Part shown: positions 53,001 to 63,080 of the stretch, piece by piece
Position numbering within the stretch: position 1 is the first letter of the stretch
Layout of the letters: the number at the start of each line of letters is the position of its first letter
Source: Dallia pectoralis
Lineage: Eukaryota > Chordata > Actinopteri > Esociformes > Umbridae
DNA length: 64,000 nt
Assembly: GCA_029465975.1 (NCBI GenBank)
Contig: CM055762.1
Span: forward strand, 1,178,001-1,242,000
Direction: 5' to 3'
Program-made: the position numbers and the translations under genes
Notes under the pieces: model-generated
Databases searched by the model: none
What the model saw: the letters and a program-made list of their open reading frames with translations, nothing else
Told to the model about the DNA's origin: nothing

Positions 53001-56000
53001 CATTAGGGGAATGCCAATAAATCTAATAGTTGCTGTTTCTATGAAGTTTAGTTTTTGCTGTCCTGCCGAAGCTTTACAGTCCTCGTATGCATAGGATCAC
53101 TAATGCAGAAACACACTTGAACGCTTATTGGTAGTTGCAAAAACTGACCAACAAGGCAGCAGTTTGCTAAGCTGTGTAGTCATGACCTTTGTTACACTGG
53201 GTGCTCAGTTTGATTAATTTTAGTAGAAAAGAGAGTGGAGGGTGCAGCCAGGCTAATCATTATTGAACACTTGACTAGCATAGGGTGGGGAAAAATGTCA
53301 ACATCAGTTGAGGCTGTTGAGGAGTATGTTGAAATGGGCTGCCTTGTACCAACACCTTTAGTGGATCGGGGACTGCAAGCACAATAGTAGTTATTGTTAA
53401 TGTCGGCAGGTGAAGTAAAGCAGAAAAGCTTAAAGGGATGTGCATGGGATGCCGTGAATTGGAATTTGGACAACAAGAAATTCCAAGGGGATGAAAACTT
53501 TAAAGCATTTAAAACTTATTTATTTAAATTATTTTCACTGTGGATTTAATCATTGGGTGATGGGACAATTAAATGAACACATTTTATTTTCCCAAAGGAA
53601 AGAAGGCACCAGTGTAATGTGATTGTGAAGCAAGCAACATCATTTCATTTTATGGAAACTACGGTATTTGAAAAGGGAAGTCTTCCTGTCGAGGAAGCAG
53701 ATTATTTATTATTTGTTTATTATTTATTTCATTACAAATGTATAAATACAGTCATTGTTCAGATTAGGACATGCTCTATTCTTCTGACATTTCAACATTG
53801 CCCAAGATTGACCTGTTACCCAGACACAAAACATTTGTTTGTTGACTGTTGTTGACTTGAATGTTGTTCCCCATAACCTAAAATATTATTTGAAAATAAA
53901 AAACTATATTATGTTACATTAAAAAGTTTAACAAAACAGCAGAGATGTATGCATGTAATGAAAAACAAAACGTTTTATTGGCAAATAATTGTCATAGAAA
54001 AATAAACACGGTCTCACGTTTCGTTCAGCATGTCCCTTGGTTTTATGTGTCTCATGAAACACATTGTGATTGAATGGCAGACACACAGGAAACACCATCA
54101 AATAGTACATGTGTATAAGAGGCAGTGAACCGCTAGAACATCATTTAATTGCTCTTTAACTAATCGCCTAACACAAACATGAGATTTTGTTACATGTGGT
54201 GCTTGACTACACACAACAATGGGACTAGAAAGTTGATGTGGAATTGTGGATATGCTCACATTGTCACATTGTTTTTGGTGTACTGAGAAACGAATCTAAA
54301 AACAGAAGCAGTTGTAGCGTAAGCCTAATCATATGTCCACGGTTCTGAATGCACCCCCTCCTCCCCACCATCCTCAAAGTTCAAAATCTTGTTCCTTTTT
54401 GTTTTTATTTTAAGGGCCAAGACAACACTACCTGAGCATGAATAGTTCACCAAATGATCCAGCAATGGTAAATATATCTTACTGTGTTGCCTTGACAATG
54501 TCCCAGCTGCTGCTGTCGTCCATGTGTGTCCGTTTCTTAGGCTGCTGTGTGGGATCCATCATCAAGTCAGCCCTTGGGCCAAGCTGGCCATGGAAACTGG
54601 GCATGAACCCGTGGGCCATCCCACCATTGTGACCCCCAAATCCATGCACCCCAGGCCCATGGGAATGCCCGCCGTGGCCATGACAATTGTCATGGTTGTG
54701 ACCCTGCACAATACAAGAACATTCTTCATCTCTGGATAATATATGGCGAGTATGGTTCACTTGCAAATAGATAGTATAAACATAAAGCATTGACTGTGGT
54801 AACTGTTTCACAAAAATTAGAATTTTTTGCAGTTCGTCCTCTAGGCAGGAAATCAAAATAAAAAGAAGTTGAAGGCACCGGATCATTTTGTTTTCTCCCC
54901 ATTATTTCAGAAACCAGTCAGTGTACTGCGTGTACTAATCTTTCTGATTGCTTGTATATGTGCAACAAGATACTATCACCATAGTCACCATCACAGGACA
55001 GGAGTTCCTGGCCTGGTGGTTTAGAGCATGATATCAAAATGATTTTTAAAGAAAATAATGTATGAAATAACATGTTATAGTTGAAATATTTGGGGTTCTG
55101 AATGTGATTATAGATAATTTATTCTATTGTTCATGATAACACCCCTCAATGTTTAACCAGGTTCTAGACTAAGCTTTGGTTTGATATAGTCAACCAGCTA
55201 ACATGGCTTATCCGGGTACAGTACACTGAAAATAACGGCAAATTAATAGGTGACAATAGGTACATTTCTGGTCAATGTAGAAACTGTATTGAACACCTAC
55301 AACTTTGCGCCATATCATGGCCAGGTCGCGATTGTAAATCGATTAACCGGTTAAATAAAAAAACAATGATTATTGCTAGTTTCGCTTGCTAGCAGGCTAG
55401 ATCAATATGCATTGATGAGCCAAATCAGTTTCAGGTCTTCATGTCCACCAGGACATTATCAGTAGACTGCTTTTGATCGCCGTAGATCGGACTTGTTGGT
55501 CCAGCAAATCCCACAGATCTGGGGTTATTTGGAGGCCAGGGCAACATTGGACTATTTATCATGTTCCTTAAACCATTTTCGAAATATGATCATTTAGACG
55601 TTAATTTGACCCGTGCCACCTACTACCCGGACCCAGAATTTCCCCATCAAACTCCCTCCACTGTCTAGACCTGGGTTCTGATCAGTGGGTTCTGATCATC
55701 ACCATGTCCTGGGTTTTGGGTTTGTCCCTCCTCCTGTAGGTACTCACACTGCCGACCGGATGCGCCTTACAGACTGGGTCATCTATTTGATGGTCTTCTG
55801 ACCCAGTCGTCTGGACAACACCACTGTCCCTGGTCTTTAATCCTGCCAATTTCTCTCTATCATCCAACTGGTTGACTCTGATGATAGCGTATATTGATCG
55901 CTTTAAATTTACCCAGACTATGACAAGTGTCCTAGTTAAGAGATGATCAACGTTATGTGAGTGGTCATAATGTTTTGTCTCATCGGTGTGCAGTACTACT

Positions 56001-56356
56001 AGTACTACTGGTACTACTACTACTACTACAGTACAGTGAGTACAATGGCATTTCCTCAAGTTTAAGCAATAAGTTGCACTAATGCTAGGTAGCTAGTAGT
56101 ACTGTACATGGATAGTTTAGCAACCCTTTATATACATTAATGATTATTTTCCTATTGACTCGATTCAATAGTAAATAATTACTGGGGAATTACTTACATC
56201 CTTGTCTCCATTCCAGTCCATATTATAAAGCCAGAAACGTTCAGTCGAAACAACCGTTTTCTTGCTAACCCTTTTGGCCTCCACTTCCTGGATACGACCA
56301 GGCACAAATGCGTGGATTGGATCCACCGTTAACGTCGTCTTCTTCTTCTTCATCAT
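41080..56356 (-). CDS. zdhhc13: Ankyrin-repeat DHHC-family protein ZDHHC13, DHHS variant
   Basis: Seventeen coding exons read on the minus strand: 56198-56356, 54483-54703, 50914-51036, 50663-50740, 50317-50461, 45371-45435, 44942-45104, 44458-44583, 43864-43997, 43370-43470, 43064-43188, 42839-42901, 42654-42747, 42248-42331, 41986-42143, 41340-41437 and 41080-41218. The frame is continuous. The start is either the double ATG at 56356 (691 aa) or, more like the human N-terminus, the ATG at 56219-56221 (MDWNGDKD, 646 aa; human 622). Order: His-rich tail, ankyrin repeats at about 83-290 ([34 protein letters not shown]), transmembrane segments, TDPG motif, Cys-rich domain ([37 protein letters not shown]), more membrane segments and the conserved VVDWTKQY tail. 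The family palmitoylates proteins at Golgi/ER membranes, but the catalytic Cys is Ser here (residue 480). The intron after 43370 is U12-type. Synteny supports the name. Confidence 0.93.
42654..42747 (-). other. zdhhc13: ZDHHC13 exon with DHHS in place of DHHC/DQHC
   Basis: The exon encodes [20 protein letters not shown] followed by [11 protein letters not shown]. The TCA serine codon is the complement of 42676-42678. All zinc-ligand cysteines and histidines of the Cys-rich domain that fall in this exon are present; only the acyl-accepting cysteine of the motif is missing. Borders are canonical (CAG acceptor, GTAACA donor) and the frame joins both neighbours. Confidence 0.9.
43189..43369 (-). 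other. zdhhc13: U12-type AT-AC intron of ZDHHC13
   Basis: After the exon ending TTGCCTG (43370) the intron starts ATATCCTTT, the U12 5' splice-site consensus. It ends TCCTTAACCCATCTGGTCAC, where TCCTTAAC (43201-43208) is the U12 branch site and the 3' border is AC, about 13 nt from the branch adenosine. No GT-AG solution keeps the frame; reading through gives a stop at once. Confidence 0.88.
45787..45989 (+). pseudogene. Harbinger transposase N-terminal fragment
   Basis: [10 protein letters not shown] in one frame is followed, after a frameshift, by [20 protein letters not shown] then [19 protein letters not shown] and IEPYVACVN. This matches the start of fish HARBI1-like/Harbinger transposases (D-YLYE-Y-FS--G--YL block). 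The catalytic DDE region is absent; the sequence passes into unrelated DNA and then the minisatellite. Confidence 0.78.
46190..48330. repeat. 36-bp minisatellite, about 60 copies
   Basis: The consensus unit is GAATGAGCAGTGATAGTGAT followed by GAGTCTGTAACTTAAT (36 bp). Frequent 35-bp variants lack one T (GTAACTAATG), and base variants are GAT/GAC and GAG/GGG/GAA/GTG. The array lies wholly inside the Harbinger element and ends just before its right subterminal region. Confidence 0.97.
48880..49990 (+). mobile_element. L1-type LINE remnant: ORF1 piece joined to ORF2 C-terminal piece
   Basis: ORF1-like blocks come first: [29 protein letters not shown] and [17 protein letters not shown] (the coiled-coil end and RRM-like start of L1 ORF1p), then [10 protein letters not shown] and [12 protein letters not shown] in other frames. 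After a 26-bp repeat the sequence continues with [20 protein letters not shown], typical of the end of L1 ORF2. The endonuclease and reverse transcriptase between them are deleted. It sits in a ZDHHC13 intron. Confidence 0.65.
49319..49494. repeat. 26-bp tandem repeat within L1 remnant
   Basis: Nearly seven units of GGGAGCCACCCTGGCATTAG plus CTATAA occur, with single-base length changes. It appears to have expanded from the ORF1-derived sequence itself (the first unit follows ACCGATAA directly). Confidence 0.92.
51037..54482. other. ZDHHC13 intron, no feature recognised
   Basis: This is a 3.4-kb intron. I see AT-rich unique-looking DNA, a (TTATTTAT)-rich patch near 53700 and no open frame with a recognisable domain. 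Confidence 0.5.
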
Positions 56357-56492
56357 GTTTTACAGCGGTTGGCATCCAGCTTACTGGTGCATTAGCGCCA
56401 CCTTCTGGTCCGGAGTGTGGATCAGACAGCCTTAAAACACGCGTCACTACCCAGTCCTAGTACTTCAATAGAAATACAAAATATATAATAAT

Positions 56493-57477
56493 TAGGGCTG
56501 GGATATTTAACGCGTTAATCTGATGCGTTAATTTCAAATGTTTAACGCGTTAAAATAATTTAACGCAATTAACGCACCACTTTATTAAGTTTCGGTTTCG
56601 GTTTGCTAAACCGAATTCAAATACCATAGAAGCAGCTCGTCTTTAGTTTATCATATAAAAGCAAACACATGGTCATTATTTACGTTACTAGAGAGTATAT
56701 AGGACAGAAACACCCGGCCATTATTGATGTTGCAATCCGCCAATCCGCGTTACTGCAGTAATGTGCGCCAATTCGGGCTTTTGACCATCGTTAACCGATG
56801 TTTTAGATAAATAGATAGAAACTGCCGCCCGATAAACACAGTAGAAGACGAGGGACTGAAATAAATCATTCCAATTGCATTGGGATCCCCATCATACAAT
56901 CTACCCTCTAAAACGATTGTTTTGAGACATAACCTGCTGGAGAAAGCAGAGAACGTCTCTCTCATGGAGACCCTAACCAACCCGACATCACCAAACTTAA
57001 TTTCACTTCATTCTGTTTGTCATTCATATTACAAAGGCTGTTATAGACTTCTTTAAAATTAATCTGGCAACTTTACATATAGTGCAATTATTTTGGCCTA
57101 TAGGCTTACGTTCTAAAATAATCTATCTTTGACATTGATGGTTTCACCTTACACTTTGTCATTTTGTTTTTGAAAATGTTTTATTTCATTTGGACTATTG
57201 CCTAGATGATCCAGTATTTTTGATAACCTTCAGGGTTTAAATATATAACTTGCACTTCAACACTTTGTTTATAAAGTTGCTATATTTGATAAGAATGACT
57301 ATTCTGTATTGTTCACAGGAGAGACTATCATAAAATAATGTATTTAAAATATACTTCATTGTGTTAATTGATTTATTTCATTGTTTCAAACAACTTGGGG
57401 AAAATGCGATTAATCGCGATTAATCACAGGATTGTGCGATTAATTAGTTAATTTTTTTAAATAAATTGACGGCCCTA
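56493..57477. mobile_element. Non-autonomous hAT element just upstream of ZDHHC13
   Basis: The element is 985 bp with ends TAGGGCTGGG and (inverted) TAGGGCCGTC, flanked by identical 8-bp ATAATAAT (56485-56492 and 57478-57485). Subterminal GCGTTAA/TTAACGCG and GCGATTAATCGCGATTAATC motifs are typical of fish hAT derivatives. No transposase. It starts 136 bp upstream of the ZDHHC13 start region. The duplication is low-complexity, so it counts less than usual. Confidence 0.78.
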
Positions 57478-57759
57478 ATAATAATAAATAAAAAATACAC
57501 CCCAAAGGACTGAGGAGAAATCTAAGCATATCAGCACTTTCTCTTTAGTAGTTTCCACTCATTGTAGGGCAACTAACACGGCTAAAATCTTCACTGTGTA
57601 AACTCCTAAGTTATTGTAGCGTTCTTCTATTGATTCCAATTATACTGCCACCCCATATTTTGTCACTCCTGCATCAGGTTGCTTAGCACCATATGTATAA
57701 AGCTGCATGAAAGCACTATACTCTTTCATTACATAATATTTGAATCCACTTACCAAATT

Positions 57760-58290
57760 CCAATACCAAAACTCATCACTTGCTCCGTGTTCCTTCCCCT
57801 TCTCCTAAAGGCCCCAGCATCCGCAAACAGTGATCAACCTATATATACTGGTACCTTTGTGAAAATATCATTAATCATAATGGTGAAAAGTAGTGGGCCA
57901 ATCACACTGCCTTAAGGTGTCCCATTTACAACTGTGTACTGATTTAACAAGTCTGGCCAATTTCTCACATGAATTTATTTTCCTACCAAACAGAACATTT
58001 TTCTTCCAGTTGAAAACTCTTCGACCAAAGCTCATGTTGTGCAGTTTTATTAATAATCGTTCTTTCCACATCATGTCATAGGCTTTTTTATGTCAAAAAC
58101 ACAATTACTGACTCTTTATTTACCTGGGCCTTTCTTATTTGCGTCTCTTGCAGTATGACTGAGTCCATGGTATTCTGTCCTTTTCTAAAACCACTCTGAT
58201 AGCCTGCCAGCATTTCTCTCTTATCAACCTCATACACCAATCTTTCTGTTATCATCCTATTAGACGTTAGTAAACCCAAATGCTAAACAT
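57760..58290 (-). pseudogene. Jockey/I-like LINE reverse-transcriptase fragment
   Basis: On the minus strand: ERLVYEVDKREMLAGYQSGF then RKGQNTMDSVI, followed by KAQVNKESVIVFL, KKAYDMMWKE and LLIKLHNMSFG, corresponding to the first RT motifs (GFRKG--T-D, DxxKAYDxxW). Stops and frameshifts follow in the region where GTPQGSVISP would be expected. Only the N-terminal half of the RT is left. Confidence 0.78.
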
Positions 58291-58699
58291 GTGACTTCAC
58301 AACTTGTATAAAATGATAACAGACCTACATCGCCCTCCTAGCCCACTAGATGTTCTCAGTGAGCCAGGAGGCGTTGCAGTCTAATTTTCCCCTCATCTTC
58401 ACCTCTCCCTTAAGTACAATCCATTTCTGCCCACCTGCCTACCTCTGATCCATTCATGAAGCAGTCGTGCTCAGCCGTGACCAAGAAATCGTCTGTAACT
58501 CGGTTTTAACTTCCCACATTCTGCCCAGTAATGCTGCATGCACACCGTGGGCGACATACAGCTACAAAGAAACAAGCTACCATTATTTTCCAATGAGTGG
58601 GTTTTGTCCAGAATGTCTCAGGACCTACACATTGCCACAATCATACTTTAGATTTTGTGTTATCAAAGGGAATTCATGTACTTGATGTAACTATATATA

Positions 58700-59650
58700 T
58701 ATATTTACTCAGCATCCTGGTTTGTCGGACCACTGTCTTTTCACATTTACCGTCACAACAGATGGCACTTTTGCCACCCAGTTAGGGATATTTAAGATCT
58801 TCCTGATGCACTCACAGACTCACCTGAGAGTAATAAATTGCATAATAATTTGCTTCCCATCCTCTGGATCTGTGCCAACCTCACTAAAAAAGTTTCATTC
58901 GGATATATTAAAGAATTACCGATCAATATTGAAGACAGCTTTCTTGAAGATAAATAATATTTATGAAAAGCTCCACTCCGTTTTCAGAACCCATCATAAC
59001 ACTGAGACTACACTCGTTCAGGTGGTAAATTATCTTTTATTGGCTTCAGATAAACGTCCTGCATCTCTCTTATTGCTTCTTGATCACTCTCTTCTCTTGA
59101 AAAGATTGGAGACCCATGTTGGGCTATCAGGCAGGCTTCAGTTCGTTTGTGTGAATGGCCTATCCTCGATCAAATCAAAGGTATGCTTTGGTGTTCCACA
59201 AGGCTTGGTTTTAGAACTACTTTTGTTCTCACTGTATATGCTGACTCCGGGTGATGTCATTCGAAACCATAATGTCAAATTTCACTGTTATGCTGATGAC
59301 ACACAACTGTATATTTCAATGAAACTATAGAAGCAAAACCCTCGACCCGGATCTATGTTTTCACATACATAAAATGTATTTCAAGGACAGAATTTTTCTA
59401 TCTTTGGAATATTGCATAAATCTGAAACAATTTATCAAATAATGATTTTGTTACCTCAAGATTAGATTACTGCAATGTCCGCATTGTACTGAATTAGTCT
59501 AAAATTTCAAACCAACAGCCGGAGGTAAAGCTTTCTATTATAGAGCTCCTCTATTATGGAATGAGCTGCCAATCAAGGTACGAAACGCAGACTCAGTGCA
59601 AACTTTTAAGTAACTTTTAAAAAAGCATCTCTTTAGCTCGGTCTATGGTT
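58700..59650 (+). pseudogene. L2-like LINE ORF2 reverse-transcriptase fragment
   Basis: On the plus strand: [65 protein letters not shown] and [13 protein letters not shown] (catalytic YADD intact in sequence). After a stop come RLDYCNV-like and ELPIKVRNADSVQTFK tail blocks. The 5' part and parts of the middle are missing; it is not functional. Confidence 0.83.
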
Positions 59651-60583
59651 GAGTGTAGTCTGGCACAGGGTACGAAAGTGAACGGAAGGTTCGAACAATT
59701 TATATCCGCCCTGCTGTCTTTGCCGGAGGGTTCTCATCTCCCCTGGGAAGTCCTCTCTCCAATTGCTACTCGGGGGATTGAGTCACTGGCTTGCTTGGGG
59801 AGGTGCGCTGATCAGCACTCACTGACAAACTGCCAGGCTTATGTGTGGGGGAAAGCGCACCTTCCCTTCCGCACTCGACGTGGCAAAACTAATGATAGCT
59901 CAAACAGTGATTACAATTTACATTGTGTATGGGCATTGAAAATTGTTTCCTCAAAAGCACACTAACTATTTTAAATTAAACCAAATTAATTTACATAATG
60001 TACTATGTGTGCACACTGAATTTTGTACAGAGACAATGTCCAAAATGAACCAAGCCATAATTAGATCAAATATAGAAGAACCGTCCAGGGTCCTCTTCCC
60101 TATCTCTGTAAGGTAAAAAAAAAGGAGTTGACCTTGATGTGAAATCCACATTTTGGCTATGCTAATTAGTGGAACTAATCTTTGATTATCTTTAGACACA
60201 TTTTGATGTAGACTTACTGAGTGGGAAGAGGTAGATAAGGACCTAAAATTAAAGCATTTTTAGAGCAGCAATTCTTTCAAAGGAAATGAAAAAACTACAG
60301 GAGCAAAGTTACTATACAATTATACTTTCCTAGACTAAAAGATGGAAGAGAAACGAGATAAAATGTAATGCAGACTTGCAATAGAGAGGCCGTAGCCCGC
60401 GCTTAAAGAAGTAGTCAAGAATCTCTACCCTGTCTGTGAGACAAAAGGAATTAAACCTTGACATCCAATCCACATTTGTGGAAAAAAGACTGATGCTAGA
60501 TGGTGTGCTGATAATAAAATTCTTTACATTGATTAGATGGGTCATTAGATATATGCAGAAGCAATAAGCCTGATCTGGATGTG
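59651..60583. other. Intergenic DNA, nothing recognised
   Basis: No gene or known repeat was recognised. Two short purine-rich phrases resemble each other: TGGGAAGAGGTAGATAAGG at 60221 and the region near 60340. Not significant. Confidence 0.4.
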
Positions 60584-61132
60584 TGTCACGTAATCCTTTG
60601 GGTGAAGTGCTTACAGCCACATGCATAGCGGATAATCACGTTCGTGGAGTTTTATTAAACAATAAAACCTACAGACAAGCGAACAGAAACTAAACATACA
60701 CTGGATCAAAAGAAAAGCGTGCTTACACAACTTAATCAAGAGACAAAACACGGACTTCGCAAAATGAACAACTACAAACACTCATCTACATGGAACATGG
60801 AACATATAACACAATCCCAAGCACCAGTGAACCTAACCAGGGACCTTAAATAACCCACTGACGAAATAACCTATGTAACATTATATTAATAACAAGCACC
60901 CGTGAACCTAACCAGGGACCTTAAATAACCCACTGACGAAATAACCTATGTAACATTATATTAATAACAAGCACCCGTGAACCTAACCAGGGACCTTAAA
61001 TAACCCACTGACGAAATAACCTACGCTCGATGTTAAGCTGAACCCAAAACAGCTGTGCTCCTAATCAACATGATACACTGAAGTGCTCTCCTCTAACACA
61101 CAGTGTACAACACAGCTCACCATTTCGTGACA
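60584..61132 (-). mobile_element. Solo LTR, minus orientation, 5-bp target duplication
   Basis: This 549-bp element starts TGTCACGTAATCC and ends CATTTCGTGACA, with perfect ATGTG on both sides (60579-60583 and 61133-61137). Read on the minus strand it aligns with the plus-strand LTR at 61644-62051 (shared GGTGAGCTGTG, GGAGAGCACTTC, TTAGGAGCACAGCTGTTTTG, CCTGGTTAGGTTCAC). No internal region is attached. Confidence 0.85.
60818..61022. repeat. 75-bp triplication inside the solo LTR
   Basis: Three tandem copies with period 75 bp (starts at 60821, 60896 and 60971) of a unit beginning GCACCAGTGAACCTAACCAG. The related LTR at 61644 carries a single copy, so the amplification is specific to this copy. 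Confidence 0.92.
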
Positions 61133-61512
61133 ATGTGATCTATCCACAAGCTCAATGGAATTGCAGGATAAAGGGAGAGACATAGTTAAAGGAACTGCAC
61201 AGTTGTTTGAAGATATTGATGGAGCTTGTGTTTACTAGATCATGTCTACAGAGAGTTATTTTCTAAATCACCGTTCAGTTTGTCGAGGTGATCTTGGCAA
61301 GTATTTTGGAGGTATGTGGTAGATTGATCTTTGATTTTTACAGTCTTCAGGTGGTTAAATCAAATGCTGTCAGTGTTTCATTTGCAATATTTGATGTTCA
61401 AGACGAAAAAAACCTCCAGACTATAGCCAAAGAATGAAAACGGTCAGTATTAAAATCCCTGCAGAAAGCAATAACGCAACAGAGGGTTATTGAGCTCTCA
61501 GGTTTATGTAGA

Positions 61513-61643
61513 GCAGGGGTGCTCACACTTTTTCAGGATGCGAGCTACTTATAAAATGACAGTCAAAATGATCTACCTACTACAAAAAAATGCAAAACGT
61601 AGATTTATCTATAAATATATTAAGAATATTTTTACAATGTATG
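61513..61643 (+). mobile_element. hAT-type element 5' fragment
   Basis: The fragment begins GCAGGGGTGCTCACACTTTT and continues GATGCGAGCTACTTATAAAA and AAAATGATCTACCTAC, the recognisable left end of a widespread hAT (Charlie-like) element. It is cut at the LTR boundary at 61644; no matching right half is seen in the window. Confidence 0.6.
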
Positions 61644-62051
61644 TGTAACATATTGGGTGAGCTGTGCTGTACACAGGGTGGTTGGGAGAGCACTTCTGTG
61701 TATGTATATTGTAATTAGGAGCACAGCTGTTTTGAGTTGGGTTAATTAAGCACCGGGCATAGGTTTGTATCAGTAGGCTATCAGTAGGCTCCCCTGGTTA
61801 GGTTCACTGGTGCTTGATATTATTTTACGTTACGTGTCGTTGTAGGTGAGTGTTGTGTATAAGTCCCATTGATACTGTTGTGTTTGTAAATGTACAAGTC
61901 GCTTTGTGTAAGCGCATTTCATTTATCGTCAGTATAGTTTTGTCCGTTCGTTGTTCTATGTTTGTTGTAGACTACAATTAAATACGACGAACGTGATTAT
62001 CTGGCTCTGCATCTCGCTCCTTCTGCACTTCACCTGTACGGATCCGTGACA
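61644..62051 (+). mobile_element. LTR of an LTR retroelement (plus orientation)
   Basis: The LTR begins TGTAACATATTGGGTGAGCT and ends GATCCGTGACA, 408 bp, the same family as the minus-strand solo LTR at 60584-61132. It is directly followed by a leader GAATATCAAGCCGACAAA and an ORF, so this is the 5' LTR of a longer insertion. The 3' LTR is not present in the window. Confidence 0.78.
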
Positions 62052-62069
62052 GAATATCAAGCCGACAAA

Positions 62070-63080
62070 ATGAGCGAGCAGAGCCTGACGGAGGGAGGTT
62101 TCCCCAGAGATTATTGCTACACCTCCGGGGAGATTTACTCCTACCGTCACCCCACGGAGCAGTGGGACTGGTTTAAGCCGGAGACACCCCAGGAGGAGTA
62201 TAGGCGTCTCCGCGCTTACTTTGGCTTCGAACCACCTATGCAGCTATCAGGGCTGGTTACATCGGGTCCGCGGTCCTTCCCGGAGGAAGGCAAGAGGGCA
62301 CCCCGAAGGCGTCCCAAGAAGGTTTTTGGGGGGGAGCTAAGGAGGTGTTCCGGGAGGACCGCGGAGAGAACACCCACGGTCCTGGTGCTGCAGGAACGGC
62401 CACCCACTGCTCCGGGGCTGCAGACAGGGGGAGGAAAACCCCTGGAGCTACAGCCACTACCCCCGCCGTGGGAAGACCCTTTTCTGCCGCCGACGTCAGG
62501 GACAGAAAAACCCCCGGAGGGGTTGGATGACCAGCCCACTGCCATTATTAGGACGTGGTGGAGGACATGGCTGGACTTACAGGAGCCAGCGCCTGAGATG
62601 GTCGCCACCACGCCTGCGCCTGAGATGGTCGCCGTCACGCCAGCGTTCAAGATGGCTGTTGCCGTCACGCCAGCGCTCAAGATGGCTGCCGTCGTCCCGC
62701 CAGCGCCCAAGATGGCTGCCGCCGTCTCGCCAGCGTCCACGATGGCTCCCGCCGTCCCGCCAGCGCTCAAGATGGCTGTTGCCGTCACGCCAGCGCTCAA
62801 GATGGCTGCCGTCGGCCCGCCAGCGCCCAAGATGGCTGCCGCCGTCTCGCCAGCGTCCACGATGGCTCCCGCCGTCCCGCCAGCGCTCAAGATGGCTGTT
62901 GCCGTCACGCCAGCGCTCAAGATGGCTGCTGTCGTCCCGCCAGCGCTCAAGATGGCTGCCGCCGTCTCGCCAGCGTCCACGATGGCTGCCGTCGTCCCGC
63001 CAGCGCCCAAGATGGCTGCCGCCGTCTCGCCAGCGTCCACGATGGCTCCCGCCGTCCCGCCAGCGCTCAGGGCATATTGA
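62070..63080 (+). CDS. ORF of an LTR element, Pro/Ala-rich with 30-bp repeat tail
   Basis: The first ATG, 19 bp after the LTR, opens a frame of 336 codons. Residues 1-60 look like ordinary protein (MSEQSLTEGGFPRDYCYTSG, QWDWFKPETPQEEYRRLRAY). The middle is proline- and charge-rich (APRRRPKK, PPPWEDPF). The last 150 residues are ten-residue repeats of the PALKMAAVVP, PAPKMAAAVS, PASTMAPAVP kind. Position after an LTR suggests a Gag-derived or accessory product of a non-autonomous element, but I recognise no capsid, zinc knuckle, protease or RT motif. The frame ends near the junction with the L1 remnant, so the C-terminus may be a fusion artefact. An antisense open frame over the same region is a shadow of the repeat. 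Confidence 0.5.
   Translation: MSEQSLTEGGFPRDYCYTSGEIYSYRHPTEQWDWFKPETPQEEYRRLRAYFGFEPPMQLSGLVTSGPRSFPEEGKRAPRRRPKKVFGGELRRCSGRTAERTPTVLVLQERPPTAPGLQTGGGKPLELQPLPPPWEDPFLPPTSGTEKPPEGLDDQPTAIIRTWWRTWLDLQEPAPEMVATTPAPEMVAVTPAFKMAVAVTPALKMAAVVPPAPKMAAAVSPASTMAPAVPPALKMAVAVTPALKMAAVGPPAPKMAAAVSPASTMAPAVPPALKMAVAVTPALKMAAVVPPALKMAAAVSPASTMAAVVPPAPKMAAAVSPASTMAPAVPPALRAY
62580..63068. repeat. 30-bp repeat with 120-bp higher-order period
   Basis: About fifteen 30-bp units built on CGCCAGCGCTCAAGATGGCT occur. Four unit types follow each other in fixed order (ALKMAVAVT, ALKMAAVVP, APKMAAAVS, ASTMAPAVP), and the set recurs about three and a half times, giving a 120-bp period. All three frames on plus and at least one on minus stay open. 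Confidence 0.93.
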
